A stretch of 64,000 bases of DNA from an uncultured Sphingomonadaceae bacterium (GCA_947501695.1 CANMWO010000003.1:273001-337000), one strand, 5' to 3'; counted from the stretch's first letter, positions 46,045-55,981 are shown. The notes: generated by a model from the sequence alone, not told the origin. A program made the numbers and translations.

Positions 46045-46315
46045 TATTGAACCCGGTGCAACTGAAAGAGACGTATCTATATAAGCGCCATCCCGTTTTG
46101 TCGTTGGCAAATTTAGGTCCGATACGATACTGTTATCGAAGGATAGCCTGAAAACAATATAGGAAAACTCGCTAGCTTCGATATTATAGTAAGTAATACT
46201 GTCCTATGTTGGCATTTTCTCGTGACTCAGACAGGCATTTCGCCTATCGCAAGCCTAGCGCCCGTCCGGAGGACAGGTTCACCCCACTTAGAAACACTAG
46301 AAACGAGCGGTCTGC

Positions 46316-47770
46316 ATGCCAAAAGGCACGAAAAAATTAGATATGTTGAAATTTGTCGATACCGGACAAACCTATCCGGAAAAGCGCGAACCAACGTTAC
46401 GCGCTGAGGATTTTCAAGAAATTGCTGATCGTTATGCACCCGAAAAGGCGGCTGAGCAGGCCGCACGTTGTTCGCAATGCGGCGTACCCTATTGTTCGAC
46501 CCATTGCCCATTACACAATCATATTCCCGACTGGCTGCGCCTGACGGCAGAGGGCCGAGTCCGTGAAGCTTATGAAATGTCGAACCTGACGTCGACAATG
46601 CCCGAAATTTGCGGGCGTATCTGTCCGCAGGACCGCTTGTGCGAAGGCAATTGCGTGATCGAATTTTCGGGCCATGGCGCTGTGACCATCGGTGCAGTGG
46701 AGAAATATATTACCGACACTGCTTGGGAAGAAGGTTGGGTCGAACCGCTTGTTGCGGGTAGTCCGCGTGGACAATCAGTGGGCATTATCGGCGCTGGTCC
46801 TGCTGGCCTAACAGCTGGAGAATATCTGCGGGTTGCTGGTTATGATGTGCATATATATGATCGCTATGACCGTGCTGGCGGATTACTGACCTACGGCATT
46901 CCCGGATTCAAGCTGGAAAAAGACGTTGTCATGCGGCGGATCCAACGGCTCAAGGATGGCGGAATCCATTTTCACGAGAGTTTTGAAGTCGGTAAGGATG
47001 CGACACTCGAAGAGCTGCGCACTAAACATGACGCTATCCTAATCGCGACCGGTGTCTACAAAGCACGTGAAATTAAAATGCCTGGCGTTGGCGCACCAGG
47101 CGTCGAAGAGGCGCTGGACTTTCTCACAGCTTCCAACCGCAAAAGCTTTGGCGATGACGTCCCGAATTTCGACAATGGACGTTTCAATGCCAAGGGCAAG
47201 AATGTCGTCGTGATCGGCGGTGGCGATACCGCGATGGATTGCGTCCGGACCTCGATCCGTCAGGGTGCAAAATCGGTCAAATGCCTCTATCGCCGCGACC
47301 GCACGAATATGCCGGGCTCTCAGAATGAAGTGAAAAATGCCGAGGAAGAAGGCGTCGAGTTTGTTTGGCTCTCCGCCCCCAAAGCGGTCGAAGGCACGGA
47401 GCATGTCACGGCAGTCAAGGCAACAAAAATGCGGCTTGGCTCACCTGATTCCAGTGGTCGCCGCGCGCCTGAAATACAACCCGACAGCGAGTTTACGCTG
47501 GAGGCCGATCTGGTAATCAAGGCTCTGGGATTTGATGCCGAAGAGCTTCCTAACCTGTTCGATTCCCCTGATCTCAGCGTGACGCGCTGGGGCACATTGC
47601 GCGTTGACCACAAGTCGATGATGACCAATCTCGAAGGAGTTTTTGCCGCCGGTGATATTGTCCGCGGCGCTAGCCTTGTGGTATGGGGCATCCGTGACGG
47701 TCGCGATGTGACCGAGCATATGCACAAATTTTTGCGCGAAAAAGCAAAGGTGGCAAAACAAGCCGCCTGA
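46316..47770 (+). CDS. gltD: Glutamate synthase small (beta) subunit
   Basis: 484 residues. The N-terminal ferredoxin-like part carries cysteine clusters (ARCSQCGVPYCSTHCP and CGRICPQDRLCEGNC) for 4Fe-4S centres. FAD and NADPH sites follow (VGIIGAGPAGL and VVVIGGGDTAMD), with the C-terminal GVFAAGD. It feeds electrons from NADPH to GltB for glutamate formation from glutamine and 2-oxoglutarate. Here gltD precedes gltB, with a secreted Met-rich protein gene between them. Confidence 0.96.
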   Translation: MPKGTKKLDMLKFVDTGQTYPEKREPTLRAEDFQEIADRYAPEKAAEQAARCSQCGVPYCSTHCPLHNHIPDWLRLTAEGRVREAYEMSNLTSTMPEICGRICPQDRLCEGNCVIEFSGHGAVTIGAVEKYITDTAWEEGWVEPLVAGSPRGQSVGIIGAGPAGLTAGEYLRVAGYDVHIYDRYDRAGGLLTYGIPGFKLEKDVVMRRIQRLKDGGIHFHESFEVGKDATLEELRTKHDAILIATGVYKAREIKMPGVGAPGVEEALDFLTASNRKSFGDDVPNFDNGRFNAKGKNVVVIGGGDTAMDCVRTSIRQGAKSVKCLYRRDRTNMPGSQNEVKNAEEEGVEFVWLSAPKAVEGTEHVTAVKATKMRLGSPDSSGRRAPEIQPDSEFTLEADLVIKALGFDAEELPNLFDSPDLSVTRWGTLRVDHKSMMTNLEGVFAAGDIVRGASLVVWGIRDGRDVTEHMHKFLREKAKVAKQAA

Positions 47771-47816
47771 ACACCCTTATTTGGCCCCCTATTGCGGCCC
47801 CATTCCGGAGTTAAAA

Positions 47817-48710
47817 ATGAAAAATTTCTTTGCGATTACTGTAAGTTCAATAGCTTTGGCATTGAGCGCTCCTGCGGCAGCACAAGATGCCGGCAGCACA
47901 TCTGGTGAAAGTGCCGAAACCGAAGCAACGCCCCTCGCTCCCGCACGTCTGGAAGCCGCGAAGAGCACTGTCGATTATCTGTTTCCGTTGGGGACCTATG
48001 AACGGATGATGCGGGGCACGATGGACCAAATGATGGATTCGATGCTGACTGGCATGAGCGGCATGAGCATGGGCGATCTCGCTGGCGCTGGCGGGATATC
48101 AAGAGACGATATCCCTGAGGGTGAAGGCGAAAAAACGCTGGGCGATATATCACGCGAAGCCGACCCGCATTTTGAAGAGCGCATGAAAATTTCGACTAAG
48201 GTGATGATGAATGAAATGGTTGATCTGATGGTCACCATGGAGCCTGCCGTGCGCGAGGCGCTGACCAAGATCTACGCTCGCAAATTCACGGTTGGCCAGT
48301 TGATGGAAATGAACAGCTTTTTCGCAACCGACACCGGAAGCGCCTTTGCGCGGGATTATATGATGGTCTTTGTCGATCCTGAAATGATGCAATCGATGAT
48401 GAGCATGATCCCGGAAATGATGCAGGCCATGCCCGAAATCATGAAAAAGGTGGAAGAAGCCACGGCGCACCTGCCACCCGTAAAAATGCCTGGGGCGGGC
48501 GATGCATTTGGCTCGGTCGAAGAGGTTGTGGAGAATGCAGAGAATTCAGGTGATGCGACAGATTGGGAAGACCCCAACAACTGGTCAACCGAAGATCGCG
48601 AGCTGGTCAACAAGCTGAGTACCGATTCCGATACTGCGTTCGAGAAATATTATGAGGCTCTCGAAAAAGCGCAATCCAATGCCAAAGCGACAATGGCGAA
48701 CGACAAATAG
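47817..48710 (+). CDS. Secreted Met-rich protein, DUF2059-like
   Basis: 297 residues from ATG 47817, with CCGGAG upstream. A signal peptide ends near APAAAQD (about residue 23). The middle (LTKIYARKFTVGQLMEMNSF, FFATDTGSAFARDY) is the DUF2059 pattern. It is unusually rich in methionine and acidic residues (MMQSMMSMIPEMMQAMPEIM). DUF2059 proteins are periplasmic and poorly understood. A motif TLGDI...DPHFEERM recurs in the small secreted protein at 54275. It lies between gltD and gltB with short gaps, so it is probably co-transcribed with them. Confidence 0.8.
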   Translation: MKNFFAITVSSIALALSAPAAAQDAGSTSGESAETEATPLAPARLEAAKSTVDYLFPLGTYERMMRGTMDQMMDSMLTGMSGMSMGDLAGAGGISRDDIPEGEGEKTLGDISREADPHFEERMKISTKVMMNEMVDLMVTMEPAVREALTKIYARKFTVGQLMEMNSFFATDTGSAFARDYMMVFVDPEMMQSMMSMIPEMMQAMPEIMKKVEEATAHLPPVKMPGAGDAFGSVEEVVENAENSGDATDWEDPNNWSTEDRELVNKLSTDSDTAFEKYYEALEKAQSNAKATMANDK

Positions 48711-48755
48711 GCAGCAGTGCCCACAGATACCGTTTCCAAAAACTGAATTGAAAAA

Positions 48756-51700
48756 ATGATGACTTACTATCCCACGCCCGAACATAAACGCCTTGCCGCA
48801 ACCGGCATGTATCGGCCCGAATTTGAATCCGATGCCTGCGGTGTCGGATTGGTTGCGGCGACCGATGGCAAACCGTCGCGGCGCGTGGTGTCATCGGCCA
48901 TTGATGCGTTGAAAGCGGTTTGGCATCGCGGCGCGGTGGATGCGGACGGGATGACCGGCGACGGTGCCGGCCTACATGTCGACCTGCCCGCGCGCTTCTT
49001 TGATGATGCGATTGCCGATAGCGGTCATAAAGTCCTGCCCAACCGGCTCGCCGTGGGCATGATCTTTTTGCCGCGCACGGATTTGAGCGCACAGGAAACA
49101 TGTCGAACGATCGTCGAAGCGGAAATTATCGAGTCCGGTTATAAAATCTATGGCTGGCGTCAAGTTCCAGTTAACGTTTCGGTCATCGGCGTGAAGGCGC
49201 AAAATACTCGGCCGGAAATTGAACAAATCATGATCTCCGGGCCGCTTCCGGATCGTCAGAGCATCGCGGAGTTTGAAAAGAACCTCTATCTCATCCGCCG
49301 GCGGATTGAGAAAAAGGTTATCGCCGCGCAAATTCAAGATTTTTATATCTGCAGCCTGTCCTGCCGTTCGATCATTTATAAAGGCCTGTTCCTCGCGGAA
49401 TCGCTTTCGGTATTTTATCCGGATTTGACAGATGAGCGGTTTGAAAGCCGCGTCGCGATTTTCCACCAACGCTATTCGACCAATACTTTCCCGCAATGGT
49501 GGCTGGCCCAACCGTTTCGAACGCTTGCGCATAATGGTGAGGTCAATACGATCCGCGGCAACAAAAACTGGATGAAGAGCCACGAGATCAAGATGGCTAG
49601 CCTCGCCTTTGGTGATCATTCCGAAGATATCAAACCGGTCATTCCAGCTGGCGCTTCGGACACTGCCGCGCTGGATGCCGTGTTTGAAACTATCTGCCGC
49701 TCTGGCCGTGACGCACCGACAGCAAAGCTGATGCTGGTCCCAGAAGCCTGGCAGAATGAAGCCGATATGGATCCAGCCCACAAAGCCATGTATGAATATA
49801 TGGCCAGCGTAATGGAGCCTTGGGATGGCCCTGCTGCTCTAGCGATGACCGACGGCCGCTGGGCCGTGGCTGGCGTGGATCGTAATGCACTGCGCCCGCT
49901 GCGCTACAGCAAAACCTCTGACAATCTGCTGATCATCGGATCGGAAACCGGTATGGTAGTCGTGCCCGAAAGCCAAATTATCGAGAAAGGCCGGCTTGGC
50001 CCCGGCCAGATGATCGCGGTTGATTTGCAGGAAGGTGCTGTTTTTACCGACAACGAAATCAAAGATAAGATCGCATCCGAAGAACCCTATGCAGAGCGGG
50101 TCAAAGGTTTTCAGACCATGGATGATCTGCCACCAACTCCCTCCAATGCAGATATGAAATTTTCCAAAGAAGAACTGATCCGCCGCCAAACCGCTGCTGG
50201 TCATACGCTTGAAGATATGGAAGTGATCCTCGCGCCGATGGTCGAGGATGCCAAAGAAGCGATAGGCTCAATGGGTGATGATACGCCGCTTGCTGTCATC
50301 AGCCTGAAGCCTCGCCAGATCAGCCATTTTTTCCGCCAGAATTTCTCGCAGGTCACAAACCCGCCGATTGACAGCCTACGCGAACGCCACGTCATGAGCC
50401 TGCGTACGCGCTTTTCCAATCTCGCGAATATCTTGGAAAAGGACAGCCAGAACGAAAATGTCCTGGTACTCGATAGCCCGGTGCTCAGTTGCGGTGCCTG
50501 GGAACGACTAAAGGCTAGCTTTGGCGATGCGGTTGCCGAGATCGACTGCACCATGTCCAACACCGGCGGCGCAATTGAATTGCGCGATGCCATTGCCCGG
50601 ATCCGCGATGAGGCCGAGCAAGCCGTGCGGCAAGGCAAGACCGAAGTCTTCCTGACCGACGAAAATATCGACGAAGATCATATGGCGATCAGCATGATCA
50701 TCGCGACCGCCGCCGTGCACACCCATTTGGTGCGCAAAGGCTTGCGTGCTTATGCCTCGGTCAACGTCCGGGCGGCGGAATGCCTCGATACCCATTGCTA
50801 TGCGGTGCTCATCGGCGTTGGCGCGACCACCGTGAACGCCTATCTCTCCGAGGCCGCGATTGAAGACCGCCACAAACGCGGGCTGTTCGATGGCCTGACG
50901 CTGGACGAATGTATCGCGCGCCACAAAAAGGCAGTTGATGAAGGCCTGCTGAAAATCATGTCCAAAATGGGCATTGCCGTCATATCCAGCTATCGCGGCG
51001 GCTATAATTTCGAAGCCGTGGGTCTATCCCGCGCTTTATGCAACGACCTGTTCCCCGGTATGCCGACCAAGATTTCCGGCGAAGGCTATGCCTCCCTGTT
51101 CATCAATGCGCAGGATAAGCATGAAGCGGCCTTTGAGGCGGCTGTCGTGCGCTTGCCGGTCGGCGGTTTCTATAAGCAGCGCGATGGTGGAGAGGCTCAT
51201 GCTTACAGCGCCCATCTGATGCACTTGTTGCAAAATGCAGTCGCACAAGACAGCTATTCATCCTACCTGCAATTTTCGCAAGGCGTGCGCGAGCTGGAGC
51301 CAGTTTATCTGCGTGACCTGATGGAGTTTAACTACGCGCCGGAACCGATTCCGATCGACGAAGTGGAAGCGATTACCGAAGTCCGGAAACGCTTTAACAC
51401 GCCCGGCATGTCCTTGGGCGCGCTGAGCCCCGAAGCCCACGAAACACTCGCCATAGCGATGAACCGCATTGGCGCAAAATCCGTGTCCGGCGAAGGCGGG
51501 GAAGAAAAACGCCGCTACACGCCGTTTGAAAACGGCGACAATGCGTCCAGCCCGATCAAACAGGTGGCCTCTGGCCGCTTTGGCGTGACCGCGGAATATC
51601 TCGGTGCTTGTGAAGAAGTTGAGATCAAAGTGGCTCAGGGCGCCAAACCCGGTGAAGGTGGTCAATTGCCAGGCTTTAAAGTTACCGAGTTTATCGCCAA

Positions 51701-53282
51701 ACTGCGTCACTCAACGCCAGGCGTAACGCTCATTTCACCGCCGCCGCATCACGATATCTACTCGATCGAAGATCTGGCACAGCTGATTTACGACCTCAAA
51801 CAGATCAATCCAAAAGCACGCGTCTGTGTGAAACTAGTGTCTGCCGCTGGTATCGGCACCATCGCCGCTGGCGTCGCCAAGGCCCATGCCGATGTCATCT
51901 TGATTTCCGGTAATACCGGCGGGACCGGTGCATCGCCGCAGACGTCGATTAAATTCGCCGGTACGCCATGGGAAATGGGCCTGACTGAAGCCAATCAGGT
52001 GCTGACCCTCAATGGCCTGCGCCACCGTGTGAAACTGCGTACCGATGGCGGCTTGAAAACAGGCCGAGATATTGTGATCGCGGCCATATTGGGCGCGGAA
52101 GAATTTGGTCTCGGCACGCTTAGTCTTGTCGCCATGGGCTGTATCATGGTCCGGCAATGCCACAGCAACACCTGTCCGGTTGGCGTTTGTGTGCAGGACG
52201 AAAAACTACGCGAAAAGTTTACTGGCACGCCGGAAAAAGTCATCAACTTGATGACCTATATGGCCGAAGAAGTGCGCGAGATTCTCGCGCGTCTCGGCTA
52301 TCGGACGCTCGAAGAAGTTATCGGGCGCACGGAATTGTTGCGGCAGGTTAGTCGCGGGGCCGAGCATCTTGATGATCTCGACCTCAACCCGATCCTCGCC
52401 AAGGTCGACGCCCCCGATACCGAGCGCACGTTCAACCTGCCAACGCACCGCAATGAAGTGCCTGACAGTTTGGACGCACAGATGATTGCGGACGCAAAAC
52501 CGGTGTTCGAACGGCGCGAAAAAATGCAGCTCACTTATACGGTGCGCAATACACACCGTGCTGTTGGCACCCGTTTCTCGGCAGAGGTCACGGCCAAATA
52601 TGGTATGAGCACGCTCAACGAAGATCATGTCCATGTGCGCCTGCGCGGCAGTGCGGGGCAATCGCTTGGTGCCTTCCTCTGTCAGGGGATCACGCTGGAG
52701 GTCTTTGGCGATGCCAATGACTATGTCGGCAAGGGCCTGTCCGGCGGCAAAATTGTCGTGCGTCCAATGGTCAGCTCTCCGCTCGACAGCAAGGCCAATA
52801 CAATTATCGGCAATACCGTACTCTATGGCGCGACGGCAGGCCAGTTGTTCGCAGCCGGTCAGGCGGGCGAACGGTTTGCGGTCCGTAACTCAGGGGCGGA
52901 CGTCGTCGTAGAAGGCTGCGGCGCTAATGGCTGTGAATATATGACGGGCGGCAATGCGGTCATCCTCGGCGCGGTCGGCAATAATTTTGGCGCGGGCATG
53001 ACCGGCGGCATGGCCTTCATCCTTGATCTGGATCGCAATTTTGAGAAACATGCCAATCCCGAAAGCCTCGTCTGGCAACGACTGGACAGCGACTATTGGG
53101 AAGAGCATCTCAAATCGCTAATCGAAGCACATCACCGCACAACCGACAGCAACTGGTCAGAAACGATCTTGCGCGACTGGGACCGCTGGCGGACCCGCTT
53201 CTGGCAAGTTTGCCCGAAAGAAATGGTGAACCGGTTGGATCATCCCTTGTCGGATGGCGAGGCGATCGAGGCGGCGGAATAG
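48756..53282 (+). CDS. gltB: Glutamate synthase large (alpha) subunit
   Basis: 1,508 residues, the normal length. A propeptide of about 27 residues precedes the catalytic Cys28 (SDACGVG), which becomes the N-terminal nucleophile of the glutaminase domain. Next come the central domain, the FMN/synthase domain (GEGGEEKRRYTP, SGNTGGTGASP, and the 3Fe-4S cysteines in QCHSNTCPVGVC), and the C-terminal GXGXG beta-helix (NTVLYGATAGQLFAAGQAGE). With GltD it makes glutamate from glutamine and 2-oxoglutarate. Confidence 0.97.
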   Translation: MMTYYPTPEHKRLAATGMYRPEFESDACGVGLVAATDGKPSRRVVSSAIDALKAVWHRGAVDADGMTGDGAGLHVDLPARFFDDAIADSGHKVLPNRLAVGMIFLPRTDLSAQETCRTIVEAEIIESGYKIYGWRQVPVNVSVIGVKAQNTRPEIEQIMISGPLPDRQSIAEFEKNLYLIRRRIEKKVIAAQIQDFYICSLSCRSIIYKGLFLAESLSVFYPDLTDERFESRVAIFHQRYSTNTFPQWWLAQPFRTLAHNGEVNTIRGNKNWMKSHEIKMASLAFGDHSEDIKPVIPAGASDTAALDAVFETICRSGRDAPTAKLMLVPEAWQNEADMDPAHKAMYEYMASVMEPWDGPAALAMTDGRWAVAGVDRNALRPLRYSKTSDNLLIIGSETGMVVVPESQIIEKGRLGPGQMIAVDLQEGAVFTDNEIKDKIASEEPYAERVKGFQTMDDLPPTPSNADMKFSKEELIRRQTAAGHTLEDMEVILAPMVEDAKEAIGSMGDDTPLAVISLKPRQISHFFRQNFSQVTNPPIDSLRERHVMSLRTRFSNLANILEKDSQNENVLVLDSPVLSCGAWERLKASFGDAVAEIDCTMSNTGGAIELRDAIARIRDEAEQAVRQGKTEVFLTDENIDEDHMAISMIIATAAVHTHLVRKGLRAYASVNVRAAECLDTHCYAVLIGVGATTVNAYLSEAAIEDRHKRGLFDGLTLDECIARHKKAVDEGLLKIMSKMGIAVISSYRGGYNFEAVGLSRALCNDLFPGMPTKISGEGYASLFINAQDKHEAAFEAAVVRLPVGGFYKQRDGGEAHAYSAHLMHLLQNAVAQDSYSSYLQFSQGVRELEPVYLRDLMEFNYAPEPIPIDEVEAITEVRKRFNTPGMSLGALSPEAHETLAIAMNRIGAKSVSGEGGEEKRRYTPFENGDNASSPIKQVASGRFGVTAEYLGACEEVEIKVAQGAKPGEGGQLPGFKVTEFIAKLRHSTPGVTLISPPPHHDIYSIEDLAQLIYDLKQINPKARVCVKLVSAAGIGTIAAGVAKAHADVILISGNTGGTGASPQTSIKFAGTPWEMGLTEANQVLTLNGLRHRVKLRTDGGLKTGRDIVIAAILGAEEFGLGTLSLVAMGCIMVRQCHSNTCPVGVCVQDEKLREKFTGTPEKVINLMTYMAEEVREILARLGYRTLEEVIGRTELLRQVSRGAEHLDDLDLNPILAKVDAPDTERTFNLPTHRNEVPDSLDAQMIADAKPVFERREKMQLTYTVRNTHRAVGTRFSAEVTAKYGMSTLNEDHVHVRLRGSAGQSLGAFLCQGITLEVFGDANDYVGKGLSGGKIVVRPMVSSPLDSKANTIIGNTVLYGATAGQLFAAGQAGERFAVRNSGADVVVEGCGANGCEYMTGGNAVILGAVGNNFGAGMTGGMAFILDLDRNFEKHANPESLVWQRLDSDYWEEHLKSLIEAHHRTTDSNWSETILRDWDRWRTRFWQVCPKEMVNRLDHPLSDGEAIEAAE

Positions 53283-53286
53283 GAAT

Positions 53287-53673
53287 GTGAACAGCAAGGC
53301 ACAGCGCGCTTATTGGTTTTGGAAAATTAGACGCGAGAGTGGCCTAATAGTTCTCGCGGTAATTTTTGCAGTGCTGTTTGCTGGACTATATTATATCCAT
53401 GCTACCGGCTTCTGGGCGGCGGCTAAAAACCCGCCTGAATTTGTCTTCGGTAACTTGGTGAAAATTTGGCAGCCGTCCGTAATGGATGACCCGACTTATC
53501 TCACTTTGTTGCAAGTTAAGTTGGAAGATGGCAGTTTTGTGCAACTGGGCGGGCCAAGTAAGTTAATTCTCGACTGCTCGATCGGTGACAAAGTCGAAAT
53601 ACTCAAATATACGAATGACAGTAGCGAGAGTTACTTTCGGATTGGTCCCAAAGCTTGCTTCGATGAAACTTGA
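53287..53673 (+). CDS. Small membrane-anchored protein of unknown function
   Basis: 128 residues from GTG 53287, preceded by AGGAA just after the gltB stop; an ATG at 53254 would overlap gltB by 29 bases and add an Arg-rich start. A basic N-terminus and one transmembrane helix (about residues 21-38) are followed by a periplasmic beta-rich part with two cysteines (LILDCSIGDKVEI and GPKACF). I do not recognise the family. Probably the last gene of the glt transcript. Confidence 0.65.
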   Translation: MNSKAQRAYWFWKIRRESGLIVLAVIFAVLFAGLYYIHATGFWAAAKNPPEFVFGNLVKIWQPSVMDDPTYLTLLQVKLEDGSFVQLGGPSKLILDCSIGDKVEILKYTNDSSESYFRIGPKACFDET

Positions 53674-53706
53674 ACAATGTCTTGCGCTCTCTGCTATACT
53701 CAATAA

Positions 53707-54147
53707 ATGACAGATCGGCGGGACGTGGTTGCATGGATGGGCCTGCTTGGGCTTACCGGCCTTGCCTCTTGCACACCCAAATCTGCGCCTCTTTTCACAG
53801 GAGTAAAAGCCGTGCCAAAAATCACCCCCAATTATCTCGAGATGAAAGCTACCGACCTTCCCGCCAGCAAGGCCTTTTATGAAAAAGCCTTTGGCTTTGC
53901 CTTTACCGACTATGGACCAGACTATGCCGCGGTCGAAGGCGGTCCGGTACAGATCGGTATCGCCGCTGGGGCGGAACCGCCTGCGCCTATGCCGACATTT
54001 GAAACCGATGATCTGGAGGCGGCTCTTGCGCAGGTGAAATCAGCAGGCGGCGAAATCGACAAAGAGATTTTTGCTTATCCCGGTGGGCAGCGATTTGAAT
54101 GTCTTGATCCTTCCGGCAACCGGTTGGCAATCTATAAACCGGGCTGA
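53707..54147 (+). CDS. VOC-family protein with a possible lipoprotein leader
   Basis: 146 residues from ATG 53707. Residues 4-22 form a Tat/lipoprotein-like leader (DRRDVVAWMGLLGLTGLASC) ending in a lipobox. A single VOC module follows (NYLEMKATDLPASKAFYEKA, FECLDPSGNRLAIYKPG). A second start, GTG at 53812, has an ideal AGGAG 8 nt upstream and would give a cytoplasmic 111-residue VOC protein without the leader. Both products may exist. Function unknown; VOC proteins include glyoxalases and antibiotic-binding proteins. Confidence 0.78.
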   Translation: MTDRRDVVAWMGLLGLTGLASCTPKSAPLFTGVKAVPKITPNYLEMKATDLPASKAFYEKAFGFAFTDYGPDYAAVEGGPVQIGIAAGAEPPAPMPTFETDDLEAALAQVKSAGGEIDKEIFAYPGGQRFECLDPSGNRLAIYKPG

Positions 54148-54274
54148 ATTGCCTCGTAGTTAGACGGTTTACAACTGTTTACAGCCCTTACTGTCAGAAT
54201 CTCGGCGGGTTCAGCTTTGGCTCAGACGCAGCCTGCTAGACGGAGTCTAACGACAATCATCTAGGAGGCTCTAC

Positions 54275-54727
54275 ATGCTACATTTTTCTGGGCGACATTT
54301 TCTTGCTCTTCCCCTTTTGGCGGTATCATTGAGCCTTGCCGCACCAGCTTCTGCGCAAGACCGGGCGCCGGAATCCGAGATGATTGAGAAACTCAATGAC
54401 CCCGCTTTTCAAGACGGCATGGTAGCCATGATGTCAGGATTTATGACCGCGATGATGGACCTGCCCATCGGTCAATTTGCGGCCGCGGTGGAGAAAGCTG
54501 TGCCGGAGGATATGGATGACGGAGACACATTTTCCCGCATCGACCCCGACGCGACTTTGGGCGATCTGGCCGCACGCGATAATCCCAATTTCAACGCGGA
54601 TATGGAAGACAAGATGCGCAAAGGCACCGCGATGATGGGTATCATGGCGAGTGAATTTGGCGCGATGCTGCCGCAGCTCAAAGCCATGGGTGAGAAGATG
54701 AAGCGCCGAATGGGTGAGCTGGAATAG
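54275..54727 (+). CDS. Small secreted Met-rich protein
   Basis: 150 residues with a clear signal peptide (LAVSLSLAAPASAQD, cleavage near residue 28) and AGGAGG before the ATG. The mature part is helical and Met-rich (MVAMMSGFMTAMMD). The stretch ATLGDLAARDNPNFNADM resembles KTLGDISREADPHFEERM in the DUF2059-like protein at 47817, suggesting a common ancestor or partner. Periplasmic by prediction; the role is unknown. Confidence 0.78.
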   Translation: MLHFSGRHFLALPLLAVSLSLAAPASAQDRAPESEMIEKLNDPAFQDGMVAMMSGFMTAMMDLPIGQFAAAVEKAVPEDMDDGDTFSRIDPDATLGDLAARDNPNFNADMEDKMRKGTAMMGIMASEFGAMLPQLKAMGEKMKRRMGELE

Positions 54728-54827
54728 GCCTCGCCGTTCGCACCTTGTTTGAAGCCTGACCGTCTATTCTCGGTTTCTGGCATCAAGCCCCTTCCCCCGC
54801 AACGCATTCCCGATTAACAGCATTGTT

Positions 54828-55499
54828 ATGTGGCAATTATTCCAATTTCCTCTTTGTCCGTTTTCGCGCAAAGTCCGCCTGCTTATGGGCGAAAAGTCGG
54901 TCGGCTATGAGCTGGTCCGCGAATCGCCATGGCTGCAGCGGGACGAATTTCTGGATATGAACCCGGCGGGACGCACGCCGGTCATGCGTCACGCCGAACG
55001 TGGGACGCTCCTTGTCGATAGCAATGCGATTTGCGAATATATCGAAGAGACTGTCGAAAAGACTCCGATGATCAACGGCACCGCAACCAACCGCGCTGAA
55101 ATTCGCAGGCTGACGGCTTGGTTTGACGAACAATTTTACGGCGATGTCACGGCGCCGATGCTGTATGAACGCATGCAAAAACGTATCGTCCATCGTGCGC
55201 CACCCGATGCCAAAATGCTGCGCGAAGCGATGCGGCGGGCCAATGTGCATCTCGATTATATTGACTATTTGATCGATCACCGTAGCTGGCTCGCCGGTGC
55301 GACAATGAGCCTTGCCGACCTGACCGCTGCGGCACAAATTTCCGTCGCGGATTATCTCGGCGGGATTGACTGGACGGGCCATGAGCAGACCAAGGCCTGG
55401 TATGCGATGTTCAAATCACGGCCCTCGTTCCGGCCCTTGTTGTCTGAACGCATGGAAGTGATCACACCTCCCGCTCATTATGAAAAAGTCGATTTCTGA
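54828..55499 (+). CDS. Glutathione S-transferase family protein
   Basis: 223 residues. A thioredoxin-fold N-terminal domain with CPFSRKVR (10-17) in the active-site loop and the GSH-binding cis-Pro/Glu-Ser equivalent (GRTPVMRH, LVDSNAICEYI), followed by an all-helical C-terminal domain (WLAGATMSLADLTAAAQISV). Cys in the active loop points to omega- or beta-type activity. It is not obviously maleylacetoacetate isomerase, which has a different N-terminal motif. Confidence 0.9.
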   Translation: MWQLFQFPLCPFSRKVRLLMGEKSVGYELVRESPWLQRDEFLDMNPAGRTPVMRHAERGTLLVDSNAICEYIEETVEKTPMINGTATNRAEIRRLTAWFDEQFYGDVTAPMLYERMQKRIVHRAPPDAKMLREAMRRANVHLDYIDYLIDHRSWLAGATMSLADLTAAAQISVADYLGGIDWTGHEQTKAWYAMFKSRPSFRPLLSERMEVITPPAHYEKVDF

Positions 55500-55529
55500 T
55501 AATCGCTAGAAATAATCAGCGTTTTTAAC

Positions 55530-55981
55530 TCAAGCAATCGTCAAATGTTTAGTCATCTGCACCTTGTCCATACCAGGCGCAAAACCGTCTTTTTCAATAG
55601 CCACAGCCTCGAACCCGAATTTCGCGAAAAAAGTCGCAATTTGCGGGGTCGTAAAAAGCTCTGCTTCCTGAAACGCGCCTGAAGATTCAATCGCGTCTAG
55701 TCGGTATTCAGCCAACATTCGGCCAAGTCCGGAACCATGGCGCGCTCTATCAACCATGCCCCAGGTAAACCGCGCCTGCCCGCGATCCGTCTTTGCAAAA
55801 CCACCACAGCCGCAGGTTTTCGATTTCTGATCAATGACGAAATAATCTCCGTCCGGTTGGTCCAAAAGTCGGCAAAGTCCGGCCGTTCGCTGCTATCGAA
55901 ATAGCGCGGAACATTGCTATCGAACAACGCCAAACAAGCGTCTTTATCGTCAGCGGCAAATGGACGGATCCTGAAACTCAT
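55530..55981 (-). pseudogene. GNAT acetyltransferase broken by a one-base frameshift
   Basis: Two overlapping frames together make one GNAT of about 150 residues. The first (from ATG 55981) gives FRIRPFAADDKDACLALFDS up to PDFADF; the second continues LDQPDGDYFVIDQ and holds the acetyl-CoA loop RHGSGLGRML. The shift falls at a run of four T on the coding strand (55864-55867); one extra T would restore a smooth reading frame. Its ATG overlaps the ubiG stop. It may be a true pseudogene or a homopolymer sequencing error. Confidence 0.8.

Noticed and set aside
54828-55499. GST as the missing maleylacetoacetate isomerase of tyrosine breakdown
   Set aside because: It is 40 kb from the tyrosine genes and has a CPFS active loop, unlike the zeta-class SSCS/SSASYR-type motif.
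55500-55530. Terminator after the GST gene (CGCT...AGCG followed by TTTTT)
   Set aside because: Only a 4-bp stem with a 10-nt loop; too weak to call.
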